From UBA6772 sp965183875 (GTDB lineage: Bacteria > Bacteroidota > Bacteroidia > Flavobacteriales > UBA7430), in assembly GCA_965183875.1 (NCBI GenBank), contig CBCYMK010000014.1:1-15136 (forward strand): a stretch of 15,136 nt of DNA, read 5' to 3'. Below, piece by piece: positions 1-7,558 of the stretch. Made by a program: the position numbers and the translations under genes. Position 1 is the first letter of the stretch. The number at the start of each line of letters is the position of its first letter. The notes below the pieces were generated by a model. The model searched no databases. It saw only the letters and a program-made list of their open reading frames with translations, and was not told where the DNA came from.

Positions 1-602
1 TTTTCAATTATTCCATTCGATTTAAAAGAGGCGAATTCGGTATCTAACCAGTAATACAAAGTGTCAGCTTTAATAGTCTGCTCTCCTTCTATAATAAGTA
101 CATCTCCAAAAAAATCAAACTTCTCACTATTAGAGTAGTATACCCCTTTGTTACTCTGTAACGATTTCTCCTCCTTACTTATTAGTGCCCGAGTATCGAA
201 ATACCCTTCATTAGTAGTGAAATTATAATTTAGCTGTTCTGAGTGCAGGCTCATCGCTTTGTGTTTAAAGCGAACATCCTGGTGAATTTCTGCAAGTTTA
301 TGATTCCCGTGATACAATAAGTAGCTCCCTTTTAAACTTAAGGTGTCACCTTGCCAAATATGTACTTTGCTAAATGCTTCAATTTTATTCTCCTTCGCAT
401 AGTAATAGGCACTGTCGCAATTTAGGTAGCGATCTTCGTGTTTGGTTTTTACGTTTCCTATAAGTAGCTGTCTGTCTTCATTTATTTTCTTATTAAATGA
501 AATCTCATCTGCATTAATAATTTCTATCTGCGTTTGAGCACTTACCATACCGTTAGGTATAGTAAAGAAAAAAAGAAGTAATATGCTGAAATATTTAGTC
601 AT
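1..602 (-). CDS. OstA/LptA-like LPS-transport periplasmic protein (partial, N-terminal 200 residues)
   Basis: The frame is open from the ATG at 602-600 to the left window edge (200 codons), so the C-terminal part is missing. Residues 1-22 form a classical signal peptide: a Lys near the start, an ILLLFFF hydrophobic core, and VSA before QTQ as the likely cleavage site. The mature part starts with IEIINADEISFNK and continues as short beta-strand repeats (for example LLIGNVKTKHEDRYLNCDSA, then LSLKGSYLLYH). This is typical of OstA/LptA jelly-roll domains, which bridge LPS across the periplasm; Bacteroidota have a large family of such OstA-like proteins. The family call is from memory of this pattern. 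The start is supported by the signal peptide and by the absence of any upstream in-frame ATG before a stop at 660-662. Oddly, the ATG directly follows the purA terminator T-tract, leaving no normal leader. Confidence 0.72.
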   Translation of the reverse strand, partial: MTKYFSILLLFFFTIPNGMVSAQTQIEIINADEISFNKKINEDRQLLIGNVKTKHEDRYLNCDSAYYYAKENKIEAFSKVHIWQGDTLSLKGSYLLYHGNHKLAEIHQDVRFKHKAMSLHSEQLNYNFTTNEGYFDTRALISKEEKSLQSNKGVYYSNSEKFDFFGDVLIIEGEQTIKADTLYYWLDTEFASFKSNGIIE

Positions 603-632
603 AAAAAAGCCCCGTTTCCGGGGCTGTTTTTT
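603..632 (-). terminator. Rho-independent terminator of purA
   Basis: A 7-bp GC-rich perfect stem (608-614 with 619-625; arms AGCCCCG and CGGGGCT) encloses a TTTC loop on the plus strand. On the minus strand it is followed by a run of six T (positions 608-603) just after the purA stop at 632-634. A T-run also lies on the other side, so it could act in both directions. The minus-strand T-run ends exactly where the ATG of the OstA-like gene begins. Confidence 0.85.
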
Positions 633-1903
633 TATTTGTGATTGTAAATCGTTTGAGTTCTATCAGGCCCTACAGAAACAATAGCAATAGGGGTTTCTAG
701 TTCCTTCTCTAAGTATTCTACATAGTCAGTAAGTTCTTTAGGTAGTTCAGACATTTCAGTCTTACCTGTTAAGTCTTCTTTCCAACACGTAAATTCCTTA
801 TAAATAGGCTCAATTTTATCTCCTTCAATATTGTATGGAAGGTAGTCTATAATCTCACCGTTGTATTTATAATGTGTACACACTTTAATGGTAGGGAATT
901 CGCTAAGAACATCCGCTTTCATCATCATTAGTTGCGTTACACCATTTACATTAATAGCGTATTTTAAGGCTGGTAAATCAATCCATCCACATCTACGTGG
1001 TCTACCTGTGGTAGCACCAAATTCGTTTCCTGCTTTTTGAATTTCTTCTCCTGTTTCATCTAAAAGCTCAGTAGGGAATGGTCCGCTACCAACACGAGTT
1101 AAATAAGCTTTAAAGATTCCGAATACATCTCCAATTCTATTTGGTGCAATACCTAAACCTGTACAAGCTCCAGCAGTAACAGTGTTAGAAGAGGTTACAA
1201 AGGGATATGTTCCAAAATCAATATCTAATAATGAGCCCTGCGCACCTTCTGCAAGAACTTTTTTACCTGCTTTACGCGCAAGGTCTAAATAGTGCTCACT
1301 ATCGATAAATTCCAGCTTCTTTAATCTTTCAATTGCATTAAACCAATCGCCTTCTAAACTATCTAGGTCGTATTCGAAGTCGTAGTGCTTAAGTAATTGT
1401 ACGTGTTTCGCTACCAGATTATCGTAACGTTCTTTAAAATCAGGTAATTCAATATCCCCAACTCTTAGTCCGTTTCTACCGGTTTTATCCATATAAGTTG
1501 GTCCTATTCCTTTAAGGGTAGAGCCAATCTTAGCCTTTCCTTTTGCGTGCTCCGAAGCTGCATCTAGAAGTTTATGACTAGGTAGTATTAAGTGTGCTTT
1601 TCTAGAAATTAAAAGTTTCCCATCGAAGTTTACGTTTAGTTTCTCTAAACCTTCTAATTCCTTTTTAAAAATCACAGGATCTATTACTACCCCATTACCG
1701 ATTACGTTAAGTGCGGTAGGGTGAAAAATCCCTGAAGGAATAGTATGTAGAACGTGCTTTATTCCGTCGAATTCTAAAGTGTGTCCTGCATTAGGACCTC
1801 CTTGGAATCGTGCAATAATGTCGTAGTTTGAAGTTAATACATCAACTATCTTTCCTTTTCCTTCGTCTCCCCATTGAAGACCTAAGAGAACATCTACTGC
1901 CAT
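632..1903 (-). CDS. purA: Adenylosuccinate synthetase
   Basis: PurA joins IMP and aspartate using GTP to form adenylosuccinate, the first committed step from IMP to AMP, in the cytoplasm. The 423-residue product has the family's usual length. It carries the P-loop-like GDEGKGK at residues 12-18 with catalytic D13, NAGHT at 38-42 with catalytic H41, GIGPTYMDKTGR near 133-143, and ATTGRPRRCGWID near 297-309. The longest open frame starts at 1954, but the ATG at 1903 is preferred: the protein then begins MAVDVLLGLQWGDEGKGK as PurA proteins do, and the overlap with the upstream fur gene disappears (10-bp gap instead). It probably shares a transcript with fur and perhaps rel, and ends at the hairpin at 608-625. 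In E. coli, PurA is inhibited by ppGpp, which makes the nearby rel gene notable. Confidence 0.96.
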   Translation of the reverse strand: MAVDVLLGLQWGDEGKGKIVDVLTSNYDIIARFQGGPNAGHTLEFDGIKHVLHTIPSGIFHPTALNVIGNGVVIDPVIFKKELEGLEKLNVNFDGKLLISRKAHLILPSHKLLDAASEHAKGKAKIGSTLKGIGPTYMDKTGRNGLRVGDIELPDFKERYDNLVAKHVQLLKHYDFEYDLDSLEGDWFNAIERLKKLEFIDSEHYLDLARKAGKKVLAEGAQGSLLDIDFGTYPFVTSSNTVTAGACTGLGIAPNRIGDVFGIFKAYLTRVGSGPFPTELLDETGEEIQKAGNEFGATTGRPRRCGWIDLPALKYAINVNGVTQLMMMKADVLSEFPTIKVCTHYKYNGEIIDYLPYNIEGDKIEPIYKEFTCWKEDLTGKTEMSELPKELTDYVEYLEKELETPIAIVSVGPDRTQTIYNHK

Positions 1904-1913
1904 TTTTTTGTGC

Positions 1914-2369
1914 TTAATGTGTTTGTTTAGAAGTACATTCTTTACATGTACCATACATATTTAGTGCGTGGTGAACCACTTTGAAGCCTAAAGCTTCCTC
2001 TACCGCATTCGTAATATTTTGTATCCTAGGATCACAAAATTCCAATACCTTTCGGCATTCAGTACATACTAAGTGGTCGTGTTGTTTGTTGCTGAAACTT
2101 TTTTCATACTGAGCTTGGTTTTCACCAAATTGATGCTTGCGTACCAAATTACAATCCAATAACAATTCTATCGTATTATAAAGCGTAGCTCTACTAACAC
2201 GGTAGTTTTGGTTTTTCATTTTAATATAAAGTGTTTCTATATCAAAGTGATCGTTGTAGTTGTAAATTTCTTTGAGTATTGCGAAGCGCTCGGGCGTTTT
2301 TCGTTGCCCGTTTTGACCTAAATAGGTGGTGAAAACATCTTTTACTTGCTCTTGTATTTTCTTGCTCAT
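1914..2369 (-). CDS. fur: Fur-family metal-responsive transcriptional regulator
   Basis: This 151-residue protein has the normal Fur-family length. An N-terminal winged helix (about 1-85) includes the recognition region RVSRATLYNTIELL at 57-70. The C-terminal dimerisation and metal domain has HDH at 97-99, CTEC at 102-105 and CKEC at 142-145; the two CxxC pairs are the usual structural zinc site. H41, E89, H97 and H99 line up with the regulatory metal site. E89 and E110 sit where PerR proteins have Asp, so an iron-type Fur (or Zur) is more likely than a peroxide-sensing PerR; that subfamily call is inference. It lies between rel and purA in the same direction, 65 bp after rel and 10 bp before purA. 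No classical 19-bp Fur box is visible upstream; a large inverted repeat is present instead. Confidence 0.9.
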   Translation of the reverse strand: MSKKIQEQVKDVFTTYLGQNGQRKTPERFAILKEIYNYNDHFDIETLYIKMKNQNYRVSRATLYNTIELLLDCNLVRKHQFGENQAQYEKSFSNKQHDHLVCTECRKVLEFCDPRIQNITNAVEEALGFKVVHHALNMYGTCKECTSKQTH

Positions 2370-2398
2370 TGTGTTGAAATAGGAGTCAGAAATAAGCC

Positions 2399-2438
2399 GT
2401 AAAACTAAGCATTAATTTCTAATTCAGCTTAGTTTTAC
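2399..2438. repeat. 12-bp perfect inverted repeat between rel and fur
   Basis: The arms GTAAAACTAAGC (2399-2410) and GCTTAGTTTTAC (2427-2438) are exact reverse complements separated by 16 AT-rich bases. The right arm covers the rel stop codon (2435-2437) and the left arm ends about 30 bp upstream of the fur ATG. No clear T-run follows on the minus strand, so it is a poor intrinsic terminator. A transcript hairpin affecting processing or attenuation, or a protein-binding site controlling fur, are both possible. Confidence 0.6.
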
Positions 2439-4642
2439 CTACTTTTAAATTTGCGCTTTACCGAGGTTATTCCCTCTGCTTTTTTTAGGGTTTCTATTAC
2501 AGAGTTTAAGCTGTTTTTATCTTGTATTACTACCGTTATTAATCCGTCAAACACACCATCTACACTACTAATATTAATCGACTGCATGTTTATTTTTAAA
2601 TTATTCGATAGTATTTGTGTAACCTCATTAACTAAACCAACTCTATCTATCCCTTTAATATTTAACAATGCTATAGATTCCTTATTGGTGCTGTCAATCC
2701 ATTTTGCTTCAAGTATTCTGTATGCGAAATTAGATTGTAGTCTTACAGCATTAGGACAGTCGTGTCGGTGAATTTTTATCCCTTCTCTTATGGTAGTGAA
2801 CCCAAACACTTGGTCTCCAGGTATAGGGGTGCAGCATTTAGAGTAGGAGAAGTTAAGTTTTTCTTCTGTAGGTCCAAATACTAAGGTGTCGTACTTAGGC
2901 TCTTCTTTTTGCTCTAAGGGCGTGCTAGTTTTACGGTAAATTTTACTCTTTAAGTATTGGTACCAGCTGTTTTTATTTGTAACAAATTCTTTAATGTGTG
3001 TGTTTGTAAGTACTCCAGTGCCTACGTCAAAAAACAAATCTAAACTCGTTTTGTACTTAAAGTAAGTGCAAAGCTCATTGATTACACTGTCAGAAAAGGA
3101 GAGTTTTAGGTGTTTTAGTTTTCTTTCAAGGATCTCTTTCCCTTGTTCAGCGATAATTTTTTTATCGTCTTTTAAAGAGCTTTTAACTTTGTTTTTTGCC
3201 TTCGCTGTTACAACGTAGTTTAGCCAAGCTTTTTTTGGTTTTTGGTTCTTCGAACTTATGACCTCTACTTGGTCTCCGCTTTTTAGTTTATGGCTTAGCG
3301 GAACTAATTTCCCATTTACCTTACATCCTAGGCAGGTTGCGCCCAGTTGTGAGTGTATGTCGAATGCGAAATCCAATACTGAAGCCCCTTTTGGAAGCGT
3401 GCGTAAGTCTCCATTCGGAGTAAATACGAAAATTTCTTTCGAAAAAAGATTCAGCTTAAACTCCTCTAAGAAATCTACAGCGTTAGATTCTGGGTTTTCG
3501 AGCAACTCCCTAATTTGATTTACCCAATCTTCTAGATTTCCTTCTTTAGTGAGGCCTTCTTGTTTGTATTTCCAATGTGCTGCATAACCTTTTTCGGCTA
3601 CCTCGTCCATGCGCTTTGTGCGTATTTGCACTTCAACCCATTTCCCTCCAGGTCCCATCACTGTAGTGTGCAAGGACTCGTATCCGTTTGCTTTAGGAGT
3701 CGAAATCCAATCTCTTAAACGATCGGGGTTAGGACGGTAGTTGTCGGTGATTAATGAATAGGCTTTCCAACAATCAGACTTCTCTTCCTCTATAGTGGAT
3801 TCTATAATGATGCGAATTGCGAATTTGTCATATACCTCGTCGAAAGAAACGCCTTGGCTTTTAATTTTTTTACAAATTGAAAAAATTGACTTAGGCCTTC
3901 CTTTAATAGAGCATTTTAGTCCATGACTTTTTAGGGTGTCTTTAAGAGGTTTCGTAAAACGCTGTATATACTGTACTCTAGCTTTCTTAGTTTCGTTAAG
4001 TTGTCTTGCTGTATCTCTGTATATATCAGGTTCTGTATATTTTAAGCCTAGGTCTTCGAGTTCGGTTTTTATAGTGTATAGTCCTAATCGATGTGCTAAA
4101 GGAGCATAGATATATAGGGTTTCTGAACCAATTTTTTGTTGCTTATGACGCGCCATCGAATCGAGAGTTTGCATATTGTGCAATCTGTCGGCAAGTTTTA
4201 TTAAAATTACCCGTACATCATCGGAGAGGGTGAGTAGCATTTTTCTGAAATTCTCTGCTTGTATAGAGATGTCCTGCTCTGCGAGATCGGTAATTTTTGT
4301 TAAGCCATCTATAATTTGACGAACTTTAGGATTGAACATTCGTTCAATATCCGCTAAGGTATAGTCGGTGTCTTCTACCACATCGTGTAAAAGAGCACAG
4401 GCAATAGAAGTGGCTCCAAGTCCTATGTCTTTAGCCACAATTTGTGCTACCGCTATAGGATGAAATATATAGGGTTCCCCGCTTTTTCGACGAACGTCTT
4501 TATGTGCTTCAACCGCTAGGTTAAAAGCTTTGCGTATGAGTTTTTTATCTTCCCTAGTAATATCGCTGTTGCAAGCGCGTAATAGGGCTTTGTAGCGTTT
4601 TACAATTTCTTTATTCTCTACCTCTATATCTATTTCGCTCAT
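2435..4642 (-). CDS. spoT: Bifunctional (p)ppGpp synthetase/hydrolase, Rel/SpoT family
   Basis: The 735-residue protein has the full long-RSH layout and makes and degrades the stringent-response alarmone (p)ppGpp. The HD hydrolase domain (about 40-200) keeps its active-site residues: H61, H86-D87, E90-D91, and D152/N156 in ADRLHNM. The synthetase domain (about 240-360) keeps GRPKS at 248-252, D272, GYESLHT at 320-326 and E337 in VEVQIRT. Both activities therefore look intact. A TGS domain follows at about 402-463 (IFVFTPNGDLRTLPKGAS), then a helical/zinc-finger-like segment with the CC of YSKCCTPIPGDQVFG, and a C-terminal ACT domain (about 660-735). It is probably the housekeeping Rel; naming it relA, spoT or rel is convention. 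The start at 4642 gives MSEIDIEVENKEIVKRY, 42 bp beyond the fahA terminator. fur and purA follow in the same direction. Confidence 0.96.
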   Translation of the reverse strand: MSEIDIEVENKEIVKRYKALLRACNSDITREDKKLIRKAFNLAVEAHKDVRRKSGEPYIFHPIAVAQIVAKDIGLGATSIACALLHDVVEDTDYTLADIERMFNPKVRQIIDGLTKITDLAEQDISIQAENFRKMLLTLSDDVRVILIKLADRLHNMQTLDSMARHKQQKIGSETLYIYAPLAHRLGLYTIKTELEDLGLKYTEPDIYRDTARQLNETKKARVQYIQRFTKPLKDTLKSHGLKCSIKGRPKSIFSICKKIKSQGVSFDEVYDKFAIRIIIESTIEEEKSDCWKAYSLITDNYRPNPDRLRDWISTPKANGYESLHTTVMGPGGKWVEVQIRTKRMDEVAEKGYAAHWKYKQEGLTKEGNLEDWVNQIRELLENPESNAVDFLEEFKLNLFSKEIFVFTPNGDLRTLPKGASVLDFAFDIHSQLGATCLGCKVNGKLVPLSHKLKSGDQVEVISSKNQKPKKAWLNYVVTAKAKNKVKSSLKDDKKIIAEQGKEILERKLKHLKLSFSDSVINELCTYFKYKTSLDLFFDVGTGVLTNTHIKEFVTNKNSWYQYLKSKIYRKTSTPLEQKEEPKYDTLVFGPTEEKLNFSYSKCCTPIPGDQVFGFTTIREGIKIHRHDCPNAVRLQSNFAYRILEAKWIDSTNKESIALLNIKGIDRVGLVNEVTQILSNNLKINMQSINISSVDGVFDGLITVVIQDKNSLNSVIETLKKAEGITSVKRKFKSR

Positions 4643-4684
4643 CTTAAAAATCGTTTCTATAAACCTAAGGAAATTGTTTAAATG

Positions 4685-4718
4685 AAAAAAGCCATGAGGT
4701 CTATTTCATGGCTTTTTT
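4685..4718 (-). terminator. Rho-independent terminator of fahA
   Basis: A perfect 13-bp stem (4685-4697 with 4706-4718) has GCCATGA/TCATGGC at its core and runs of six A and six T at its base, with an 8-base loop. It lies 20 bp after the fahA stop on the minus strand. Its symmetry would allow action in both directions. It separates fahA from rel. Confidence 0.88.
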
Positions 4719-4738
4719 ATTTAGTTTGGACTTGTGTG

Positions 4739-6004
4739 TTATTTTTTAGCAGGAAGAATCTTCGTTCTTACTTCTCCAAAACCTACTCTGTAGTTATCTG
4801 CTTCACAGTGAGCTTTCATAATTACGCTATCGTTGTCTTGTATGAATTTACGCTCAGTTCCGTCAGGCATAGTCATGGGTTTAGTTCCTTTCCACGAAAG
4901 TTCTAACATTGAACCATAGGCTTCTGGAGTGTTTCCAGAAATTGTTCCTGAAGCCATCATGTCACCTGCGTTAATATTACAACCATTTATTGTGTGGTGT
5001 GCCAGTTGTTGGTTCATATTCCAATACATATACTTGTAGTTGGATTTAGAGATTGTATGAGGCTCAAAACTATCCGATGTAATTTGTACTTCTAATTTGA
5101 TGTCTATATTTTTATTTCCCTCGAACTCTAAATAAGGAAGGATTTGAGGCTCTTGTTTCTCTCCTTCTACTTGGAATGGTGTTAAGGCATCTAGTGTAAC
5201 TATCCATGCAGAGATAGAAGATCCGAAGTTTTTACCTAAAAATGGTCCTAGTGGCACGTATTCCCACTTTTGAATATCTCTTGCAGACCAGTCGTTGAAA
5301 ATACACATTCCAAAAATATAGTCGTCTGCTTCGGTTGTAGAAATGGTATCGCCCATTTCTTTTCCTTGCCCAGTAACAAAAGCCATTTCCAATTCGAAAT
5401 CCATTAATTTACAAGGGCCAAATACTGGTACTTCTGCACCAACAGGAAGTTGTTGTCCTTTTGGACGGTGGATGTCTGTCCCCGAAAGTACTATAGAGGA
5501 AGCTCTACCATGATATCCAACAGGGATGTGTAGCCAGTTAGGTAAGAGTGCGTTGTCTGGGTCGCGGAACATGCATCCAACGTTATGGGCATGCTGTCTG
5601 CTGGAGTAGAAGTCGGTGTAATCACCAACATGAACCGGCATAAGCATCTCTATAGAGTCTATTGTCGAGATTGCTGAAGTTTTATCGGCTTCAGGCATCG
5701 AGTTTTTAGCGTCGAAAATATCTGCTATACGATCTCTAACAGCGCGCCATGTTTTTTTATTGAGCTTTAAAAAAGAGTTTAAGGTTTCTTGAGCAAACAC
5801 ATCAGCGCTCAGGTCAATTCCCTCAAAGTAGTTAAGTCCATGTAAGGCATTTAGGTCTATTGCGAAATCGCCTATTCTTGTACCCACACATATGCTGTTA
5901 TTGTCCTTTTTGTACACTCCAAAAGGAATGTTTTGAATAGGGAAATCAGAGTCTTTCGAAACCTCAATCCACGATTTTCTATTCGGATCGTTTGCTTTTA
6001 TCAT
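4739..6004 (-). CDS. fahA: Fumarylacetoacetase
   Basis: The enzyme hydrolyses 4-fumarylacetoacetate to fumarate and acetoacetate, the last step of tyrosine/homogentisate breakdown. The 421 residues match the usual length. An N-terminal SH3-like domain (about 1-120) is followed by the FAH catalytic domain. DFYSSRQHAHNVG at 131-143 contains the metal-ligand D131 and the catalytic His H138. DFELEMAFVTG near 202-212 supplies acidic metal ligands E204 and E206, and NDWSARDIQKWEYVPLGPFL near 237-256 contains D238 and W239, followed by K258. The start at 6004 is well placed beyond a -7-like element. It is divergent from glyA. No other tyrosine-catabolic gene (hppD, hmgA) is in the window, so the pathway must be completed elsewhere. 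Confidence 0.95.
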   Translation of the reverse strand: MIKANDPNRKSWIEVSKDSDFPIQNIPFGVYKKDNNSICVGTRIGDFAIDLNALHGLNYFEGIDLSADVFAQETLNSFLKLNKKTWRAVRDRIADIFDAKNSMPEADKTSAISTIDSIEMLMPVHVGDYTDFYSSRQHAHNVGCMFRDPDNALLPNWLHIPVGYHGRASSIVLSGTDIHRPKGQQLPVGAEVPVFGPCKLMDFELEMAFVTGQGKEMGDTISTTEADDYIFGMCIFNDWSARDIQKWEYVPLGPFLGKNFGSSISAWIVTLDALTPFQVEGEKQEPQILPYLEFEGNKNIDIKLEVQITSDSFEPHTISKSNYKYMYWNMNQQLAHHTINGCNINAGDMMASGTISGNTPEAYGSMLELSWKGTKPMTMPDGTERKFIQDNDSVIMKAHCEADNYRVGFGEVRTKILPAKK

Positions 6005-6014
6005 CTTTAAGAAT

Positions 6015-6041
6015 TTTGTACAAAAATAAGGATTATATTTG
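6015..6041 (+). promoter_or_regulatory. Putative promoter for glyA
   Basis: TATATTTG at 6034-6041 matches the -7 consensus TAnnTTTG, and TTTG at 6015-6018 is a possible -33 element with a slightly short 15-bp spacer. The -7 box lies 44 bp before the glyA ATG. Its -33 to -7 spacer contains the opposite-strand fahA -7 element, so the two promoters probably overlap physically. Confidence 0.45.
6021..6028 (-). promoter_or_regulatory. Putative -7 promoter element for fahA
   Basis: On the minus strand 6028-6021 reads TATTTTTG, a full match to the Bacteroidota -7 consensus TAnnTTTG, 17 bp before the fahA ATG. No good -33 TTTG was found; the nearest candidate is TTTCG at 6050-6046. The site is inferred from the consensus only. 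Confidence 0.45.
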
Positions 6042-6085
6042 CATCCGAAATAAAGAAACCAACATTAATCATCAACGCTAAAAAG

Positions 6086-7360
6086 ATGGAAAGAGATCAG
6101 CAAATTTTTGACTTAATTCAAGACGAACACGAACGTCAGGTTTACGGGATTGAATTAATCGCATCAGAAAATTTCGTTAGCGACCAAGTAATGGAAGCGG
6201 CGGGATCTTGCTTAACCAATAAATACGCTGAAGGTTATCCTCAAAAAAGATACTACGGTGGTTGTGAAGTAGTAGATCAAGTAGAGCAGTTAGCTATAGA
6301 TAGAGCAAAAGCCTTATTTGGGGTAGAATATGCGAATGTTCAACCGCACTCAGGTTCTCAGGCTAATGCTGCCGTTTACCACGCTTGTTTAAATCCAGGT
6401 GATAAAATATTGGGCTTCGACCTATCTCATGGAGGGCACCTTACACACGGTTCTCCCGTAAATTTCTCTGGTAAGTTATACCAAACTTCTTTTTATGGAG
6501 TAGAAAGAGAAACGGGTAGAGTAGATATGGATAAAGTAGAGGAGATTGCACTTGCTGAAAAGCCTAAGCTGATTATCTGTGGAGCTTCTGCTTATTCAAG
6601 AGATTGGGATTATGCTCGTTTTAGAGCCATAGCCGATAAAGTAGGAGCGGTTTTGTTGGCCGATATTTCTCACCCTGCAGGCTTAATTGCTAAAGGTATT
6701 TTAAATGACCCTGTAGAGTATTGTCACATACTTACTACCACTACACATAAAACCTTAAGAGGTCCTCGTGGAGGGATGATTATGGTTCCTAAAGATTTTG
6801 AAAACCCTTGGGGTATAACGACTCCAAAAGGAAAGGTTAGGATGATGTCTGCGATGTTAAATTCTGCTGTGTTTCCAGGTATGCAAGGAGGTCCTTTAGA
6901 ACATATTATTGCGGCTAAAGCAATTGCTTTTGGTGAAGCTTTAACAGATGAGTATTTCGAATATATCCTACAGACTAAGAAAAACGCTTCTGCTATGGCT
7001 GAGGCTTTCGTGGCTAAAGGTTACGATGTAGTTTCTGGAGGAACAGACAATCACTGTATGTTAATAGACTTGCGCTCTAAGAATATTACCGGGAAGGATG
7101 CTGAAAATGCACTTGTAAAAGCACATATCACAGTAAATAAAAATATGGTTCCTTTTGATACTGAGTCTCCATTTGTTACTTCTGGGATTCGTGTAGGTAC
7201 TCCAGCTTTAACTTCTAGAGGATTAAATGAGACGCATATGGCTCAAATTGTAGATCTAGTCGATGAGGTGATTATGAATTACGAAAACGAAGATCTTTTA
7301 GTTTCTATTGGAGAGCGTGTTAACGATATGATGGGTGATTTCCCAATCTTTGCTTCTTAA
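6086..7360 (+). CDS. glyA: Serine hydroxymethyltransferase
   Basis: GlyA is the PLP enzyme that interconverts serine plus tetrahydrofolate with glycine plus 5,10-methylene-THF, the main one-carbon source for purines, thymidylate and methionine. The 424 residues are normal for the family. Conserved blocks are GIELIASENFVS at 21-32, NKYAEGYPQKRYYGG at 45-59, HSGSQAN at 88-94 and DLSHGGHLTHGSPVN near 112-126. D193 and H196 lie in the PLP-binding segment ADISHPAGL. TTTTHKTLRGPRGG at 217-230 contains the Schiff-base lysine K222. A segment around 240-265 (ITTPKGKVRMMSAMLNS), followed by VFPGMQGGPLEH, seems longer than in E. coli and fits Bacteroidota versions as I remember them. Start ATG 6086 gives the standard SHMT beginning; no Shine-Dalgarno sequence is visible, which is usual in this phylum. 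Confidence 0.97.
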   Translation: MERDQQIFDLIQDEHERQVYGIELIASENFVSDQVMEAAGSCLTNKYAEGYPQKRYYGGCEVVDQVEQLAIDRAKALFGVEYANVQPHSGSQANAAVYHACLNPGDKILGFDLSHGGHLTHGSPVNFSGKLYQTSFYGVERETGRVDMDKVEEIALAEKPKLIICGASAYSRDWDYARFRAIADKVGAVLLADISHPAGLIAKGILNDPVEYCHILTTTTHKTLRGPRGGMIMVPKDFENPWGITTPKGKVRMMSAMLNSAVFPGMQGGPLEHIIAAKAIAFGEALTDEYFEYILQTKKNASAMAEAFVAKGYDVVSGGTDNHCMLIDLRSKNITGKDAENALVKAHITVNKNMVPFDTESPFVTSGIRVGTPALTSRGLNETHMAQIVDLVDEVIMNYENEDLLVSIGERVNDMMGDFPIFAS

Positions 7361-7380
7361 TACACACTATATATATATTT

Positions 7381-7410
7381 AAAAGAGGTCGTTTAGGGCC
7401 TCTTTTTTTT
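7381..7410 (+). terminator. Rho-independent terminator of glyA
   Basis: The arms AAAAGAGGTC (7381-7390) and GGCCTCTTTT (7397-7406), with one G-T wobble, enclose a 6-base loop. The T-run continues to 7410. The hairpin lies 20 bp after the glyA stop. Confidence 0.85.
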
Positions 7411-7495
7411 GTGCTTTATAAATCCAGTAGTTCAAAATTAATAGACTGTTTTTTGCAAGACTTAATTTGTTGCTGTTTGTTTAGCATAGTTTTTG

Positions 7496-7524
7496 TTGTC
7501 AAGTGCAAAGTTTTAGTACTTTTA
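7496..7524 (+). promoter_or_regulatory. Putative promoter for the PKD-repeat surface protein gene
   Basis: TTG at 7496-7498 and TACTTTTA at 7517-7524 (seven of eight to TAnnTTTG counting the free positions) are separated by 18 bp and lie 34 bp before the preferred ATG at 7559. The gene follows a strong terminator, so it needs its own promoter. Motif-based only. Confidence 0.35.
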
Positions 7525-7558
7525 CTTCTTGTTCAGATATCATTCAAACTTCAGTTAT

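Noticed and set aside
2387..2394. TATTTCTG on the minus strand as a fur promoter -7 element
   Set aside because: It has one mismatch to TAnnTTTG and no plausible -33 element; co-transcription from rel is equally likely.
2451..3518. Plus-strand open frames at 2451-2771 and 3258-3518
   Set aside because: They are antisense to the strongly conserved rel gene, have no recognisable domain and no own promoter or start context.
4682..4906. Plus-strand open frame starting in the fahA terminator
   Set aside because: It begins inside the hairpin and is otherwise antisense to the conserved 3' end of fahA; its composition is that of a reversed coding frame.
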